This document shows, in pieces, positions 10,205-22,317 of a DNA stretch of 64,000 nucleotides. Below the pieces are notes generated by a model. It did no database searches, was not told where the DNA came from, and worked only from the letters and a program-made list of their open reading frames with translations. Source of the stretch: Gymnothorax reevesii. Lineage: Eukaryota; Chordata; Actinopteri; Anguilliformes; Muraenidae. The translations under genes and the position numbers were made by a program. How positions within the stretch are numbered: position 1 is the first letter of the stretch; each line of letters begins with the position of its first letter. The stretch covers positions 110,588,666-110,652,665 of the forward strand of contig CM056576.1 of the NCBI GenBank assembly GCA_029721435.1, in the 5' to 3' direction.

Positions 10205-13003
10205 TAGGGCTATGCCATGTCATATCGTGCAGGAAAATACCGGTATGAATTTGTGCAAAAAAAAAAAAAGTGTCATTGCATGATGTCAATGATATTCCCT
10301 GCCCTAGCGCAAAGCCTACAGCCTTCTCTCATGGCAAGAACATGGCTGAATGCCAGAGCAGCAAGTCAGCCTTTGACGGAATCAGTCTCCAAAAGGGAGA
10401 GTTTCGTAGGCGAGATTTTAGTTTTTTTGAGAAATACAAATTTTGCAACTCCTGTTAAAGCTGCCAAAATGGACAACTGGTGAGTTTTCTGTTGAAGTCT
10501 CTACAGGTACACTAAGCATTACGAATCACTTCATGTTTCTTCAGTAAAATGACCCCCCATGCAATGCGAGAGTCATCATTTGTTGTTCTCTTATTGCCAT
10601 ACATTTTAAAGCCAACCTGCTGTTGTCACCGGTTTTTTGTTTTCTAAATTTCTTTGCCGACCCAACAATAAGCTCCTCCTCCTCCACCACTCACATCACC
10701 CCACTCCCCTCTGTTACACGGCACAAGGCTAACTAAACCTTATTTACATGGATGTGATTTGGGTGAAGTGAAATTATCTGAAAATTTAGCCGGGGGCCCC
10801 CAGCTGGGTCCAGGGCAGCGCCCTGGTGGGGGAGGGATACAGGAGGGGCGAAGCCCCCATGAAGCTCCTGGCTTTTCGTGATTTTTAGTGCCCTAAGTGT
10901 ACTAAGAATTCAATAAAATAATAAAAAACAGAATTATCCAATGTATATTCAAGCCAAACACAAGCAATCTTTGATTTGTAAGTCAAGTCAAAATTAGTCA
11001 CAAGCTCCAAGCTTATATCGAATTTAATCTGCCACTATTGCACTCAGATAAAAGTCAAGTAACATTCATTGAATATAGCCAATATATCAATAAAATCATT
11101 GACTTCTTATTCAACTCCAAAATCATATCACAAAGTTACATGCTCATGGGATTTTATGAATATAGACTTCCCCGAATGTACTGTGTAATAGCAAAACTGA
11201 AAAATAAGAACATAATCATCGTAGATACACACCACTAATGAATCTTTTTCTTTATCCAATCATCTGTAGAAACCATCTATGAGTTCTGTGAGTAGTTTCA
11301 GCTTCCAATTATTGACTAAAACACAATCCTGACGGAACTCCTGGAAATATGCATTACATATTATGCATTACGTATTAACCTGACGAATAAGCCAAACAAC
11401 AACGGAAAACAGTGTCACTAACTAGCCACATCCGGCTATATTTGGTGTCCAGTGACGCTCCATTTACATGAAAAAACAGTGAAACTACGAGGAAGGGCTC
11501 CCGGTCGAGGTCCTGAAGCACCTTTAATTATACGACGCGATAGAAAAGTTGCGTGTCGTAGTGGTATCGTTCGCCGATATTGCTAAAGGTCAAGGATTAG
11601 CTGGGCAGCTGATGAAATAACCATGAGTTAGTTTTGGAGCTAGACGCCCAGCTGCTTTAGCACTAATAACCCGTGCGTATGCTGGCCACAGTAACCAATT
11701 AATTCAGCATTCACCGAAGTCAAAATGAAGGGTGATAAAGCTTCATATCAAAGTGTGCGAAAGCGAGTTAGGAAAATAAAGGTCCATCAGGTATTTTGGT
11801 AAGCTTACGTAATGCAATGTTATGGTTTGACTAGCCATACTCCCATTAATGGGAGCTGGCGAAGGTGCGTCAAAGAGCTAAGACGAGCACCCACTCGCAC
11901 TCCCGGGGGATACGGATACACACTGAACCAACCACGCAACTTACCAGCGGTGTACAGCATTCATCTCAACGAGCTACATAAAGGGACGCAGCAGCGTTCA
12001 GCCATCAACCACTCATGCCGCTGAAACTTAGGCAACAAGACTGCTTCATCCCCGCTCCACTAGCCGAATGGGCTACACAAAATACAGGTATACGAACTAT
12101 TAATTATTATTACTATACTACAAGCCATCTGTCATCTCAAATATTCACAATATCAAAGTAGATTCTTTTCCGCAGTGTTGAAACTTGCCGCCGCAGCCCC
12201 TGCCCACACAGCATGACATTTGACCGGAAGTGCCTTAGCTGGCATTTGAATTTGAAAAGTTCTGTAGAATGCGTCATGCATAAGATCAATTCAGTTACGA
12301 AAATACTAAAAGTCGGAATGCTGTAGATATGAAATCGGATTTTCATGACTGAAAAAATCAGAGTTTTATTTATTTTTTTAATTTTGAAGATTAAAAAAAC
12401 GGAATTCCGTGAATTAGCGGAAAAATCACATCCCTGTATTTAACCTAGATAGGTGTGGTTTTCCAGTGCAGGTAGCAAGGCACATCTCCGCACAATCAGT
12501 AGAAGCGCCGTCAGCAACACAATCAATGAACATGCATGGCTTGGCTCATGTTTTCTGAAGCGTTTTCTGGCAAATGGATAAAAATCAGTGAAAGCATCAA
12601 CAATTCAGACAGATTTAGCAAGCAGAACACAAGTAAAACGTAACTGACCATTCCATTACAGTTAGACTACTATCCCTTTGAACAGTTACAGTAAGGTAGC
12701 AAAGCATGGCTACCTAAATAGCTACAACATTATTGCTGGCTAACACAAGGAGTAACTACCCGCTTCCCGATTTTATCGGGCCTCTGAAGCAAAAACAGGA
12801 ATACGAGCATGAAGAGACTCAGAAGTTCGATGCGGGTAAGAGTTTAGCAGCTGCAGCTGATGTGCTGCCCAAAAGCAAGCAAAAGATGCAAACACACACA
12901 CACACAAATTAAGAATACAGATTTTTTTTCATATCATTTGGAATAATGTTACTGCAAATTACCCAGACAAATTGGGATTTTCAGGCTATATCACTCACCC
13001 CAA
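10205..13003. mobile_element. hAT-like element inserted in Tc1 element A
   Basis: It begins TAGGGCTATGCCATGTC, and its other end read on the minus strand begins TTGGGGTGAGTGATATAGCC, an imperfect inverted pair. It is flanked by gtgcagtg (10197-10204) and atgcagtg (13004-13011), a 7-of-8-bp match consistent with the 8-bp duplication made by hAT transposases. No transposase ORF remains. It carries another element at 10747-12436. Confidence 0.65.
10747..12436. mobile_element. Second hAT-like element nested inside the first
   Basis: The left end reads CATGGATGTGATTT, and the complement of the right end reads CAGGGATGTGATTTTTCCG. Near the left end is a GC-rich palindromic stretch with CCAGGGCAGCGCCCTGG (about 10810-10830), which I associate with a widespread fish repeat family. 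TATTTA lies directly outside both ends (10741-10746, 12437-12442). A full 8-bp duplication is not seen, and no intact ORF remains. Confidence 0.6.
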
Positions 13004-13011
13004 ATGCAGTG

Positions 13012-13843
13012 GTGAGAGAAGTCAAACTTTTAAATTGTGTGAAAAATACACCTGCTCTCAGAGCCAAAGATGAGAAGGACATCCCGATTCTTAGCAGCAG
13101 CATAATTAAAAGCCAGGGTCTGCCATGGTCTGGGGCTGCCAGGGTTCGGGTCAATTCCGAAAGTGGAATTGGAAATGGAATTGATAAATCAGGGGAGGAA
13201 TTGAAGTGAAATTGGAATTGATAAAACCGCATTCACCCCAATCCTGTGGGCTGCATTCCTGCACTCGGCATGAGCGACTTGCGCATCTGTGTAGGCAAAA
13301 TTGTTGCGGAAAGGTACACGCGCATTTTCGAAGAACGCGTGTCCATTCCAGCCATTATACTTTTGAGAGATGCCCCTTACTAGTCCCTGAAGGATAATGC
13401 CAAGCTATACTCTGCTTGTGTCATAACAGCATGGCTTCATTGTCTGCTATCCAGGCCTGCCTCACATTGAAAATATGTGGCGGATTATGAAGCGCAAAAA
13501 ATTAAGATGGCGACCCTGGGCCGTTGACTACCTGAAGCCCTATCTACGGCAAGGATGACAAAAAAAAATTCCACTTTTGAAACAAAGAATTAGTGCCTCG
13601 TTTCAAACAGACTACTGAGTGTCAGTAAAAGAAGGGGTGATGTTACACATCAACTTCATTGGAACAAGTTGCAGACTATAGTTTTCCAAATAGCTGTGAT
13701 TTTCAAAAGACAAAGCAACGAGTTACTTTTCCTTTGTTGCCTTTTCCCGCAACAGAATAGCGGTTAAAAGAAATTTGCAAATAACGATTTCAGTTTTTAT
13801 TTACATTTTACAAATTGTCCAAGTTTTTCTGGAATTGAGGTTG
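13012..13843 (+). mobile_element. Decayed Tc1-like element A, 3' half
   Basis: It continues the element broken at 10204. It matches the catalytic and C-terminal coding part of the same Tc1 family as the fragment at 36866-37724, including the region equivalent to 'PHIENMWRIMKRK' near 13460-13500. It ends in a terminal repeat with TGGAATTGAGGTTG. Several stops and frameshifts are present. A foldback element abuts its right end. Confidence 0.8.
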
Positions 13844-13845
13844 TG

Positions 13846-14837
13846 GGTCAGTCCAAGTGAAGGCATCCAGAAAATCAGAAAATTCCTGGGTCACCCCCTC
13901 AGAAATTTCCCAAAATTCATATAGGTACCTTTGGTGGACTTATGAAATAATACCAAGCATTACACCAATATCCCAAAGGTTTGAAGTGATGGCCTGTCAC
14001 AATTTTAAGCATTTTTTTTTTTGATGAAATTGCATTTCATCCAACTTTGGGCGTTCACTGCTCCTGTATTATTTTACCTACAGATCAGATTTTTGGTCTC
14101 CCTGGCCATTTTTTCCCCTAGAATCAGAACTTGTGGTCAGATTAGGTGTATCTACTATGGTTGCTCCACAATAGGGCTTCACAGTTGGCTGAAAAGCCAA
14201 AAATCGCAAAAAAATTTTTGCATGTATTTAGCGGTTTCAAAGAGCCGAGATGCTGAATGCTCAAGTGCTGAATTTGGCAAGTATTGCTCCACGATGCTGA
14301 ATTTTCATCAATATTTGCTTGAAATGGGTAACATCATTCAAAAAATTGCAGTAAAAAAAACTAGGCTGAACACCATCCCAATTTTTTGGTCAGATGAAGT
14401 TGACAACTATAGCAATCTATGGTAAAGATTTGGAGGATGTGGTCAATTGCGCACATGGTGAATCACGGACTTCAAAATTGCTTTATTTTCTGTAAAATGA
14501 AAAATGAGCAAAATAAAAAAATAAATAAATAAAAAATACACCTGATCTGACCAGAAATTGATTCTAGGCGAAAAGTTAGCGAGAGAAACCAAAAATCTGA
14601 TCTGTAGGTCAAATGATAGAGGAGCAGTGGAAGCCCAAAGTTGGACGAAATACAATATTGTCAAAATATAAAAAAAATACTTTAAATTGTGAAAGGCCAT
14701 CACTGCAAAACTATTAGGGATATTGGTCTAATACTTGGCATTATTTCATAAGTCCACCAGAGGTACCCATATTAATTTGAGAAATTTCTGGAGGGGGTCA
14801 TCTGGGAGGGTCTGGATGCTAAGATATGGACTGACCC
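13846..14837. mobile_element. Foldback element with inverted arms of about 300 bp
   Basis: The left arm (about 13846-14150) and right arm (about 14535-14837) are inverted copies. Landmarks include GGTCAGTCCA, AAATTTC, GGACTTATGAAATAATRCCA, TTGGGC and CAGATCAGATTTTTGGT, each found again in reverse complement. The spacer is about 380 bp. TTGTG lies outside both ends (13841-13845, 14838-14842), a likely 5-bp target duplication. Arm identity is perhaps 75-80% by eye, so it is not recent. There is no transposase. Confidence 0.85.
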
Positions 14838-17261
14838 TTGTGTAATACCACTTTACAGTTAACAGATGTCCGTTGTCTGAAGAATTAACAGATTAGGCTC
14901 AGAAGTGTGAAGCCACCATTCAAAGACAAGCCACCATTCTAATGTAATTTCTGTCAGGTAGGAACTAAAACTTCTTCACCAAATATGAAGAACACGTAGT
15001 CTTGCCATCAAAGTAATGGACAGAAAACAAAACTAATTTAAATACTGCATAAATTTCTTCCACAGCCTGCAACAAGTTTGCTAACAAATATAGAAACAAG
15101 TTAAAATATAATTTAAGAATAAAAGGTTTTCATCCCACAGGGCCTGGGAAAGAAAAAATCAATCAGATTCTTTCACGTTATAGAACAACTATACTGTCCA
15201 GCAAAAAAAAATAAATCCTTTCATGTCGACATCCTGTTCAGAATCGCATGACGACAGTTTTTCACAGTTCAGATATTGATTTCATGCACTGCGTCCTTAT
15301 AGTGGAGACGAGAGCAAAACATCCATTGTAATTAAGCTGAAAAGACGTCTGGAACAAGAAGATCCGCTCCTTTTGGGCCCTTAGAAGTGCAATGCTGAAA
15401 TTAAGAAGCCAAAACTGAAAATAAAACAACTCCCAAAATTGCGTGAATTAAAAAAAAAAAAAAAAAAAAAAGTATCATGAATTTCATCATTCACTTCAGA
15501 GCCACGGAAGGACAGCCATTTGGATTTCAAAGACTGATTTTTGCCATTATGTGCCACGAATACCATGGAGCAGAGGGGAAGAGCGGGTTGATGAGGAAAT
15601 GAAGGAGGGGGTCTTAACGGACTCGCACAGGCACCCTGTTCTGCGATAATTGCTTACCTGAACAGACATAAAATCGTCAATGATGAAAGGAGAGAATGGG
15701 GGGGGGGGTTCATAAATCGACAGACAAGGTTTCGACCAGGGCCAGTGACGAGGACAAATGTTCCGACCGTGAAGGGTTGTAGATTCTGGCAAAAGTGGTA
15801 AGGTCTCGAGGGAACGATTCACACTTCCTCCATACATTCCCCCCTTAATATGAGGGGGAAAAGTAATAGATTTATTAATTTATTTTTAATATGAGATGGT
15901 GGGTGCAGATGATTTAAGGTAATGTTAGGATAGATCACCCAAAACAGTACAGTTGCCAAACCGTTTCCTCCAGCCTGCTCCAAGCTGTTCATGTTCGTGA
16001 GGTGGCCAGCTTCCAGAGCAAGAATTTCCAGCCAGCATTCCGCCCGTTCTCTTTAGGCTGGGCAGGGCCAAGACACCCCCAGATTTAATAAAAGAGGTGA
16101 GAGCCGGGTTAACTCAATAAGAGTGCACATAAACAAGCAAGTAAACCCTTTTCAGCTGGAAGATCACTCTAATGTGCATGTGACCAACATCCATGGTTGA
16201 ATGCGCACAGACTGGGCAAATCTGCAGACATTTTCCATCCCCTGCAAGGGGATTTCAGTTATACCCTCAGCTGCACATATATTAAATTTGACATACATTT
16301 TATGTAACCAATGGGAACTGAGATTTGTTGACAAGTTTAGGGCCAGTTTCCTGAGATGCCATTAAACACTGCTGCATGTAAGAATGTTCTAGTTTTGCTT
16401 AACTATACTTCAATCCATTACCGCATCACTTTCAGAGTGCATTTGTATTAATAAGAGGTCCTACAAGCACTCTCCTCGAAAATGTCACAGTTTATCAACA
16501 AGATATTGAGATCAACCCAAACAAGTGGCCCAATTAAGCTTTACACCAGCTACTAGCATGTTAGCCAAGAATTAAGAGATGTCATCAAGGCAAAGAAAAC
16601 AACTTTGGCTCAAAGGCCAACAAACTGATATCCAGATTACTGGTCAAGGCGTAGGATACATCATTTGAATCATTTTAATTATATGTTTTGTACTCTGTCG
16701 ATGGAAACCAGCGTGACCAGCACCACAGTTTGACCTGCATCCACAATAATCTGTTTTGCATTCCTGTTTGTACATCCCAAATCAAAGAAATTCTATGAAG
16801 CTCCACTGATTAAAATTGCTTGACTAGTCTATTTGCACTCCTTCCATTGTGACAGGGGAGTGACAGGTGGACGAAGTGATATAATTTAATTTCCTCCAAA
16901 CATGTCTTTGACTAGGCAAGCCAGACCGAGCCAAAAGCCTGCATGTATACATTTCAACAAAATAGGCTCGCTAAATTGACAAACATCGATAAATTACAAA
17001 GCAAACAAGTAGGATGAACAAAATTTGATTATAGCGACTACACTATAGCCAAAAACTTTCAGTCACCTCCCCGAGCCATTTCTGACTCCAAGAGGCAAGT
17101 ACTGGCTACATATTTGTTCTAGCTGCATGTAGGAGGAATTAATCTGAAGCGACACACCATTGGTGAGCCATTAAAAAATTGTCCTTTGGAACTGAACAAG
17201 CTGATAAATGGTTACACCCTCTTAAAAAACCTCAGAACTGTTCCACAGTTTACAATAAAAA

Positions 17262-17625
17262 TAGGACCAATGGCCCTGTAGCTCACCAGCCCAATAATTG
17301 AGCCCACTGCTCAGCCTGTTTGAGAAAAGCTTGCCAAGGAAGCTCCATACGAAATTTGAGGTAAATCCGGATTTTAAGATTTTTATGAGTCTTCATATGA
17401 AAAAAAAAAAAAAAGGAAAAAAGCATTTTTTCCACAAAACTGTGGTAGACATTGGTGAAATCTTGTTAAGCATCGTCCCAAGGGAAGGTCCATACCAAAT
17501 ATGACGTACATCCGGCCAGTAGTTTCGAAAATTTTTAAAGATTTTGGTAACGGATGACAATCACGATCACAGCTACAAAGCCGGACACTGCCAGATCTCA
17601 ATAGCCCACGGACTATAGGCCAATG
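17262..17625 (+). repeat. Interspersed repeat family R1, copy 1
   Basis: It begins ATAGGACCAATGGCCCTGTA followed by a GCTCACC motif. It shares ordered motifs with copies at 18930-19310 and 43120-43548: AAGCTTTTC/TTGCC, AAGCTCCATACCAAAT, a GTACATCCGGCC-like segment and GGACACTGCCTGATC near the end. It is noncoding and probably a non-autonomous transposon family of unassigned class. Confidence 0.7.
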
Positions 17626-18929
17626 AGCTAAGAAAAGCAACAAAGACATTAAGAGGAGCAAGACGTAATCCAGAGCAATAGTCAATCCAGTTATTTTTTA
17701 GCTGTCACTAATAAAAGTTGCAATCCTCACACTTGCAGCTGAATCCAAAGAGATGTCATCCTATAATGTGTACTGTAAATAAGGTTTGCTTCAAAAGTGT
17801 TCAGTGGTTGGGGGGGGAGCCAACACACAACCCTACGCTTCGCCATTCAAATCAAATTGCCAACCAATTCGCACCAAGAGAAGAATAACCTTACTCCTTA
17901 TTTGACTAGTGTAAAACAGTTGCCAATTGCCATTCAAAAGCCTCGCACGATTCTCAAGGCACAGCGAATGATTACCATTTCCCCATTCAGTTTCTGCACG
18001 CATTCCTAGAACATTTATCCAAACAGGAGCCTCACTCAATATCTTCAAGACTAAACAGGAAGCATCGTCTTTCCTAGAAAGCCCAAAGGGAAGAGCGCAA
18101 CGTGCAGTTTCTTTATGCCGAGGCAACATTCCTTAGATGTGACCGATTCCCAGCAGAAATACTGTCAGCACTGGCAGTTCAGAATACAGCGAGGGAACGC
18201 TGACGTTGTTCAGGTCCCAAATAAAAGCTGACAAATCCCCCCTCGGTCTCCTCACTGTCACGCAGCGGAACAAGTCCAGTTGCACAATTCGAGCAGTCTC
18301 CCCTCTGGGAGAAAGAAAAACACGGACGAAAAGAAATTAATAAGAGTGGTATTGAGACCAGAGGATGTGCACTTTGTTACCCCAGCCACCCACCCCTAGA
18401 ATGAGGACAACAGTAAAATGCAACAAAAGACTCATCTTAGGGAGGCCAGCCGCAGTACATGTGAGCATTCACTGAGCTGCAGTTCAGTTCATTTCTTGGT
18501 AGGCCTGGGAGGGCCATTTCATAGGGGGAAGTACAGGCAAACTATGACAGGCTGCAAATATAACACCTTTCAACTCGAAATTCACACCTCTTGAATGCAT
18601 GCATGTATTCATAAATTCCATGAACAGAGGGAAACGCCTTTATAGGCCAATACGTAAAAAATAGTAGTGCACACATGTGCAATTTCATTTCTAAATTCAG
18701 AGAAAAGCTTATGGCCACAGTGACCCAAAGTGACACCTGCTCACTCCATTCCCCGGGGAAATAATGTGCTTCTATACCAAACTGTACACGCAAAATGTCA
18801 TGACAGGCAAATAATTGAATTGGAGGAAATGCTGAAATATAACCTCCATTAGGTTGCGAAATGCAGATTAAGAGAGGAAAATGTATGGCCATAAACAGTC
18901 AGGTGCAGAATTTTAACACGGATAAAAAT

Positions 18930-19310
18930 GGGGAAAATAGGACCAATGGCCCTGTAGTTCGCTAGCCTAATTGAGCTAATTGTTCAGCGTTTCTGTGAAA
19001 AGCTTTTCGGAGATTCAGTGGTGTTTAGATACAGCATACTAAAATATAAAAAGTGAATCTGGCCGCCGTTTTCATCAGAGATGATTGTGAAAAATGTTCC
19101 CATTATAATTAAATGAGGAAAATCTAATGAGAAAAAAAAGTGTTAAAAAAAATTCTTGGAAGACATTCTCCCCAGGAAGCTCTATACCAAATTTAAAGTA
19201 AATCCAGCCCGAAATTTCTGAGAAGAAAATGAAGATTTTGCGGACGGCTGACAAACAGGATCATGACACAGGATGCTGCCTGATCACAACAGCTCAAAGC
19301 CTATTTGTAA
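18930..19310 (+). repeat. Interspersed repeat family R1, copy 2
   Basis: It starts with the same ATAGGACCAATGGCCCTGTA motif and keeps AAGCTTTTCGGAGATTCA, the CCATTATAATTAAATG region and the GGATGCTGCCTGATCACAAC end. It lies in the same orientation as the copy 1.3 kb to the left. Confidence 0.7.
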
Positions 19311-19869
19311 AATAGAAATTGCACTGCAAATTACAAACCAAATTCTGCCGAACAGAGGTCAGCGATAACATTACTCACTTGCCCATTTTGTACTAATCCA
19401 GGTTCATGTATACGTGCAGGTATTTTTAAGCACTGTCTGAACCAAACACTCAAGTAGCATCAGTCATTTTCTAAAGGGCAAAATATTGGTCTACCCCTCA
19501 AAGAAGTAGCAAGTACCTGAAGTATAATCTCAGTGCGTGACCTAGGCATACTAATGCTGATAAATTTTAGGCTGACTGCCGTGCATGAAGGTCAATCTGG
19601 TTATATTTACGTTCATGCAGTGCCCAGAACTGCATGCTTCAAGTTAAATTAATTCTCATGACAGTGGACTATGAAGCTATTGAAACAAAATATTTGCCCG
19701 TTTAAATCTGTAGTTTGAAAATATGTATTACACTTAAGAAATTGAAGCAACTGAGTATGTGGTGGTAGAGGCTCAATGCATGTAGTAAAAACAATTTTCA
19801 CTCTTTTCCCCATGGACTCCCCCCCACATACAGGCGTCATATGTGGTCATTAAGAGAGAGAAGAATGAA

Positions 19870-19888
19870 GGGGGGGGGGGGGGGGGGG
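19870..19888. repeat. Poly(G) run
   Basis: Nineteen consecutive G residues. It could form a quadruplex and is a likely site of assembly length error. Confidence 0.9.
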
Positions 19889-20216
19889 AGAGTTTCAATC
19901 GCATTTGGGGTTTACTCAGATGAGGATTTCTACTAGTCATTGGAAAAGGCATAGCTTATCCCCTTCACTTTTATTACTCCATCCTTGGCTGTGGAGTTTG
20001 GACTAGCCTTATAGCCAAATCTTTTGTAGGCTGTATGGTTTACCATTTCAGGATGTTTCTTCCATGTTGCTGAATTTATTATGGCTCAGTGAATGAAATA
20101 TTCACATTTCCTCAAGAGGTAGGTTAAATTACAATGGAACAGCAAAAAATGATGATCATGATCCGGCCAGTACCTTCAGTTGATGAGAGGTAATACAGTG
20201 TGGATTAGTATTGTTC

Positions 20217-20217
<1 letters not shown>

Positions 20218-20299
<82 letters not shown>
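20218..20299. repeat. TA microsatellite left of Tc1 element B
   Basis: An alternating TA tract is interrupted by a run of A. The Tc1 element begins exactly at its end, so the transposon used a TA inside a simple repeat. Confidence 0.95.
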
Positions 20300-20302
<3 letters not shown>

Positions 20303-21914
20303 TGGCGCTCGAAAGTTTGTGAACCCTTCAAAATTTTCTATATTTCTGCATAAATATGACCTAAAACATCATCAGATTTTCACACAAGTCCTAAATGTAG
20401 ACAAAGAAAACCTAGTTAAACAAATCAGACAAAAATATTATACTTGGTCATTCATTTATTGAGGAAAATGATCCAATATTACATATCAGTGAGGGGCAAA
20501 AGTATGTGAACCTCTAGGATTAGTGATTCTTTTGAAGGTGAAATTAGAGTCAGGTGTTTTCAATCAATGGGATGACAATCAGGTGTGAGTGGGCTCCCTG
20601 TTTTATTTAAAGATCAGGGATTTATCAAAGTCTGACTTTCACAACACATGTTTGTGGAAGTGTATCATAGCACAAACAAAGGAGATTTCTGAGGACTGCA
20701 GAAAAAGCGTTGTTGATGCTCATCAGGCTGGAAAATGTTACAAAACCGTCTCTAAAGAGTTTGGACTCCACCAGTCCACAGTCAGACAGATTGTGTACAA
20801 ATGGAAGGAATTCAAGACCATCATTACCCTCCCCACGAATGGTCGACCAACAAAAATCACCCCTAGAGCAGGGCGTGAAATTGTCGGCGAGGTCACAAAG
20901 GACCACAGGGTAACTTCTAAGCAACTGAAGGCCTCTCTCACACTGGCTAATGTTTATGTTAATGTTCATGAGTCTACCATCAGCAGAACACTGAACAACA
21001 ATGGTGTGCATGGCAGGGTTGCAAGGAGAAAGCCACTGCTCTCCAAAAAGAACATTGCTACTTGTCTTCAGTTTGCTAAAGATCACGCGAACAAACCAGA
21101 GGGCTATTGGAAAAATGTTTTGTGGACAGATGAGACCAAAATCAAAGTTTTTGGTTTAAATGAGAAGTGTTATGTTTGGAGAAAGGAATACACTGCAGTC
21201 CAGCATAAGAACATTATCCCATCTGTGAAATGTGGTGGTGGTAGTATCATGGTTTGGGCCTGTTTTGCTGCATCTGGGCCAGGACGGCTTGCCATCATTG
21301 ATGGAACAATGAATTCTGAATTATACCAGCAAATTCTACAGGAAAATCTCTGGACATCTGTCAATGAATTGAATCTCAATAGAAGGTGGGTCATGCAAGA
21401 AGACAGCGACCCTAAGCACACAAGTTGTTCTACCAAAGAATGGTTAAAGAAGAATAAAGTTAATGTTTTGGAATGGCCAAGTCAAAGTCCTGACCTTAAT
21501 CCAATCGATCTTCCTTGTGGAAGGACCTGAAGCAAGCAGTTCATGTGAGGAAACCCACCAACATCCCAGAGTTGAAGCTGTTCTGTATGGAGGAATGGGC
21601 TAAAATTCCTCCAAGCTAATGTACAGGACTAACCAACAGTTACCGGAAATATTTAGATGCAGTTATTGCTGCACAATGGGGTCGCACCAGATACTGAAAG
21701 CAAAGGTTCACATACTTTTGCCACTCACAGATATGTAATATTGGATCATTTTCCACAATAAATAAATGACCGAGTATAATATTTTTGTCTCATTTGCTTA
21801 ACTGGGTTCTCTTTATCTACTTTCAGGACTTGTGTGAAAATCTGATGATGTTTTAGGTCATATTTATGCAGAAATCTAGAAAATTCTAAAGGGTTCACAA
21901 ACTTTCAAGCGCCA

Positions 21915-21917
<3 letters not shown>
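20300..21917 (+). mobile_element. Tc1-like transposon B, full length, inactive
   Basis: The 1618-bp element starts CAGTGGCGCTCGAAAGTTTG and ends in the near-perfect inverted complement. Its long terminal inverted repeats are about 210 bp each (20300 to about 20512, and about 21705-21917). TA lies at both borders within long TA tracts. Between the repeats is a degraded transposase gene. The two arms differ at only a handful of positions by eye, so the insertion is moderately young. Confidence 0.95.
20667..21697 (+). pseudogene. Tc1 transposase pseudogene (element B)
   Basis: The frame encodes an N-terminal paired-type helix-turn-helix (from about KEISEDCRKSVVDAHQAGK) and a DDE catalytic domain. 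The first catalytic Asp is in VLWTDETKI and the second in EDSDPKHTS. The expected initiator at 20667 reads ATA. The third catalytic residue, normally Glu in the NPIEHLW motif, falls where the sequence becomes NPID and then shifts frame (about 21505-21518). Downstream the correct reading resumes in another frame (LWKDLKQAVHVRKP), hits TAA at 21617-21619 and ends with the family-typical WGRTRY and TGA. Start loss, frameshift and premature stop make it nonfunctional. Confidence 0.93.
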
Positions 21918-21981
<64 letters not shown>

Positions 21982-22027
21982 CATATATATATATACACAC
22001 ACACATATAAAATAAAATAAAAAAAAA

Positions 22028-22069
<42 letters not shown>

Positions 22070-22140
22070 AAAAAAATTTATATATATATACATACACACA
22101 CACACACATACATATATATATATGTGTGTGTGTGTGTGTG
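21918..22140. repeat. TA/CA compound microsatellite right of Tc1 element B
   Basis: This is a long TA tract with CATA, CACA, AAATAA and GTGT segments. Together with 20218-20299 it is the split host repeat into which the Tc1 inserted. The Ile/Tyr-rich frames over it are artefacts. Confidence 0.95.
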
Positions 22141-22317
22141 TTAACAATAATATTCACTAAGGGTTATGACCTTTTAAAATTTGTGCATGGCTAAATTTGA
22201 CTGATGGCAGATTACTTCTTGTGCTGAATTATTTAGAAAATAAATGAATTAAAAAAAAAATTTTTTTATTCAGTCTCGGGGAGTCTGTGTGTCCCCTCAA
22301 AAGAAAGAGCAGTTTAA

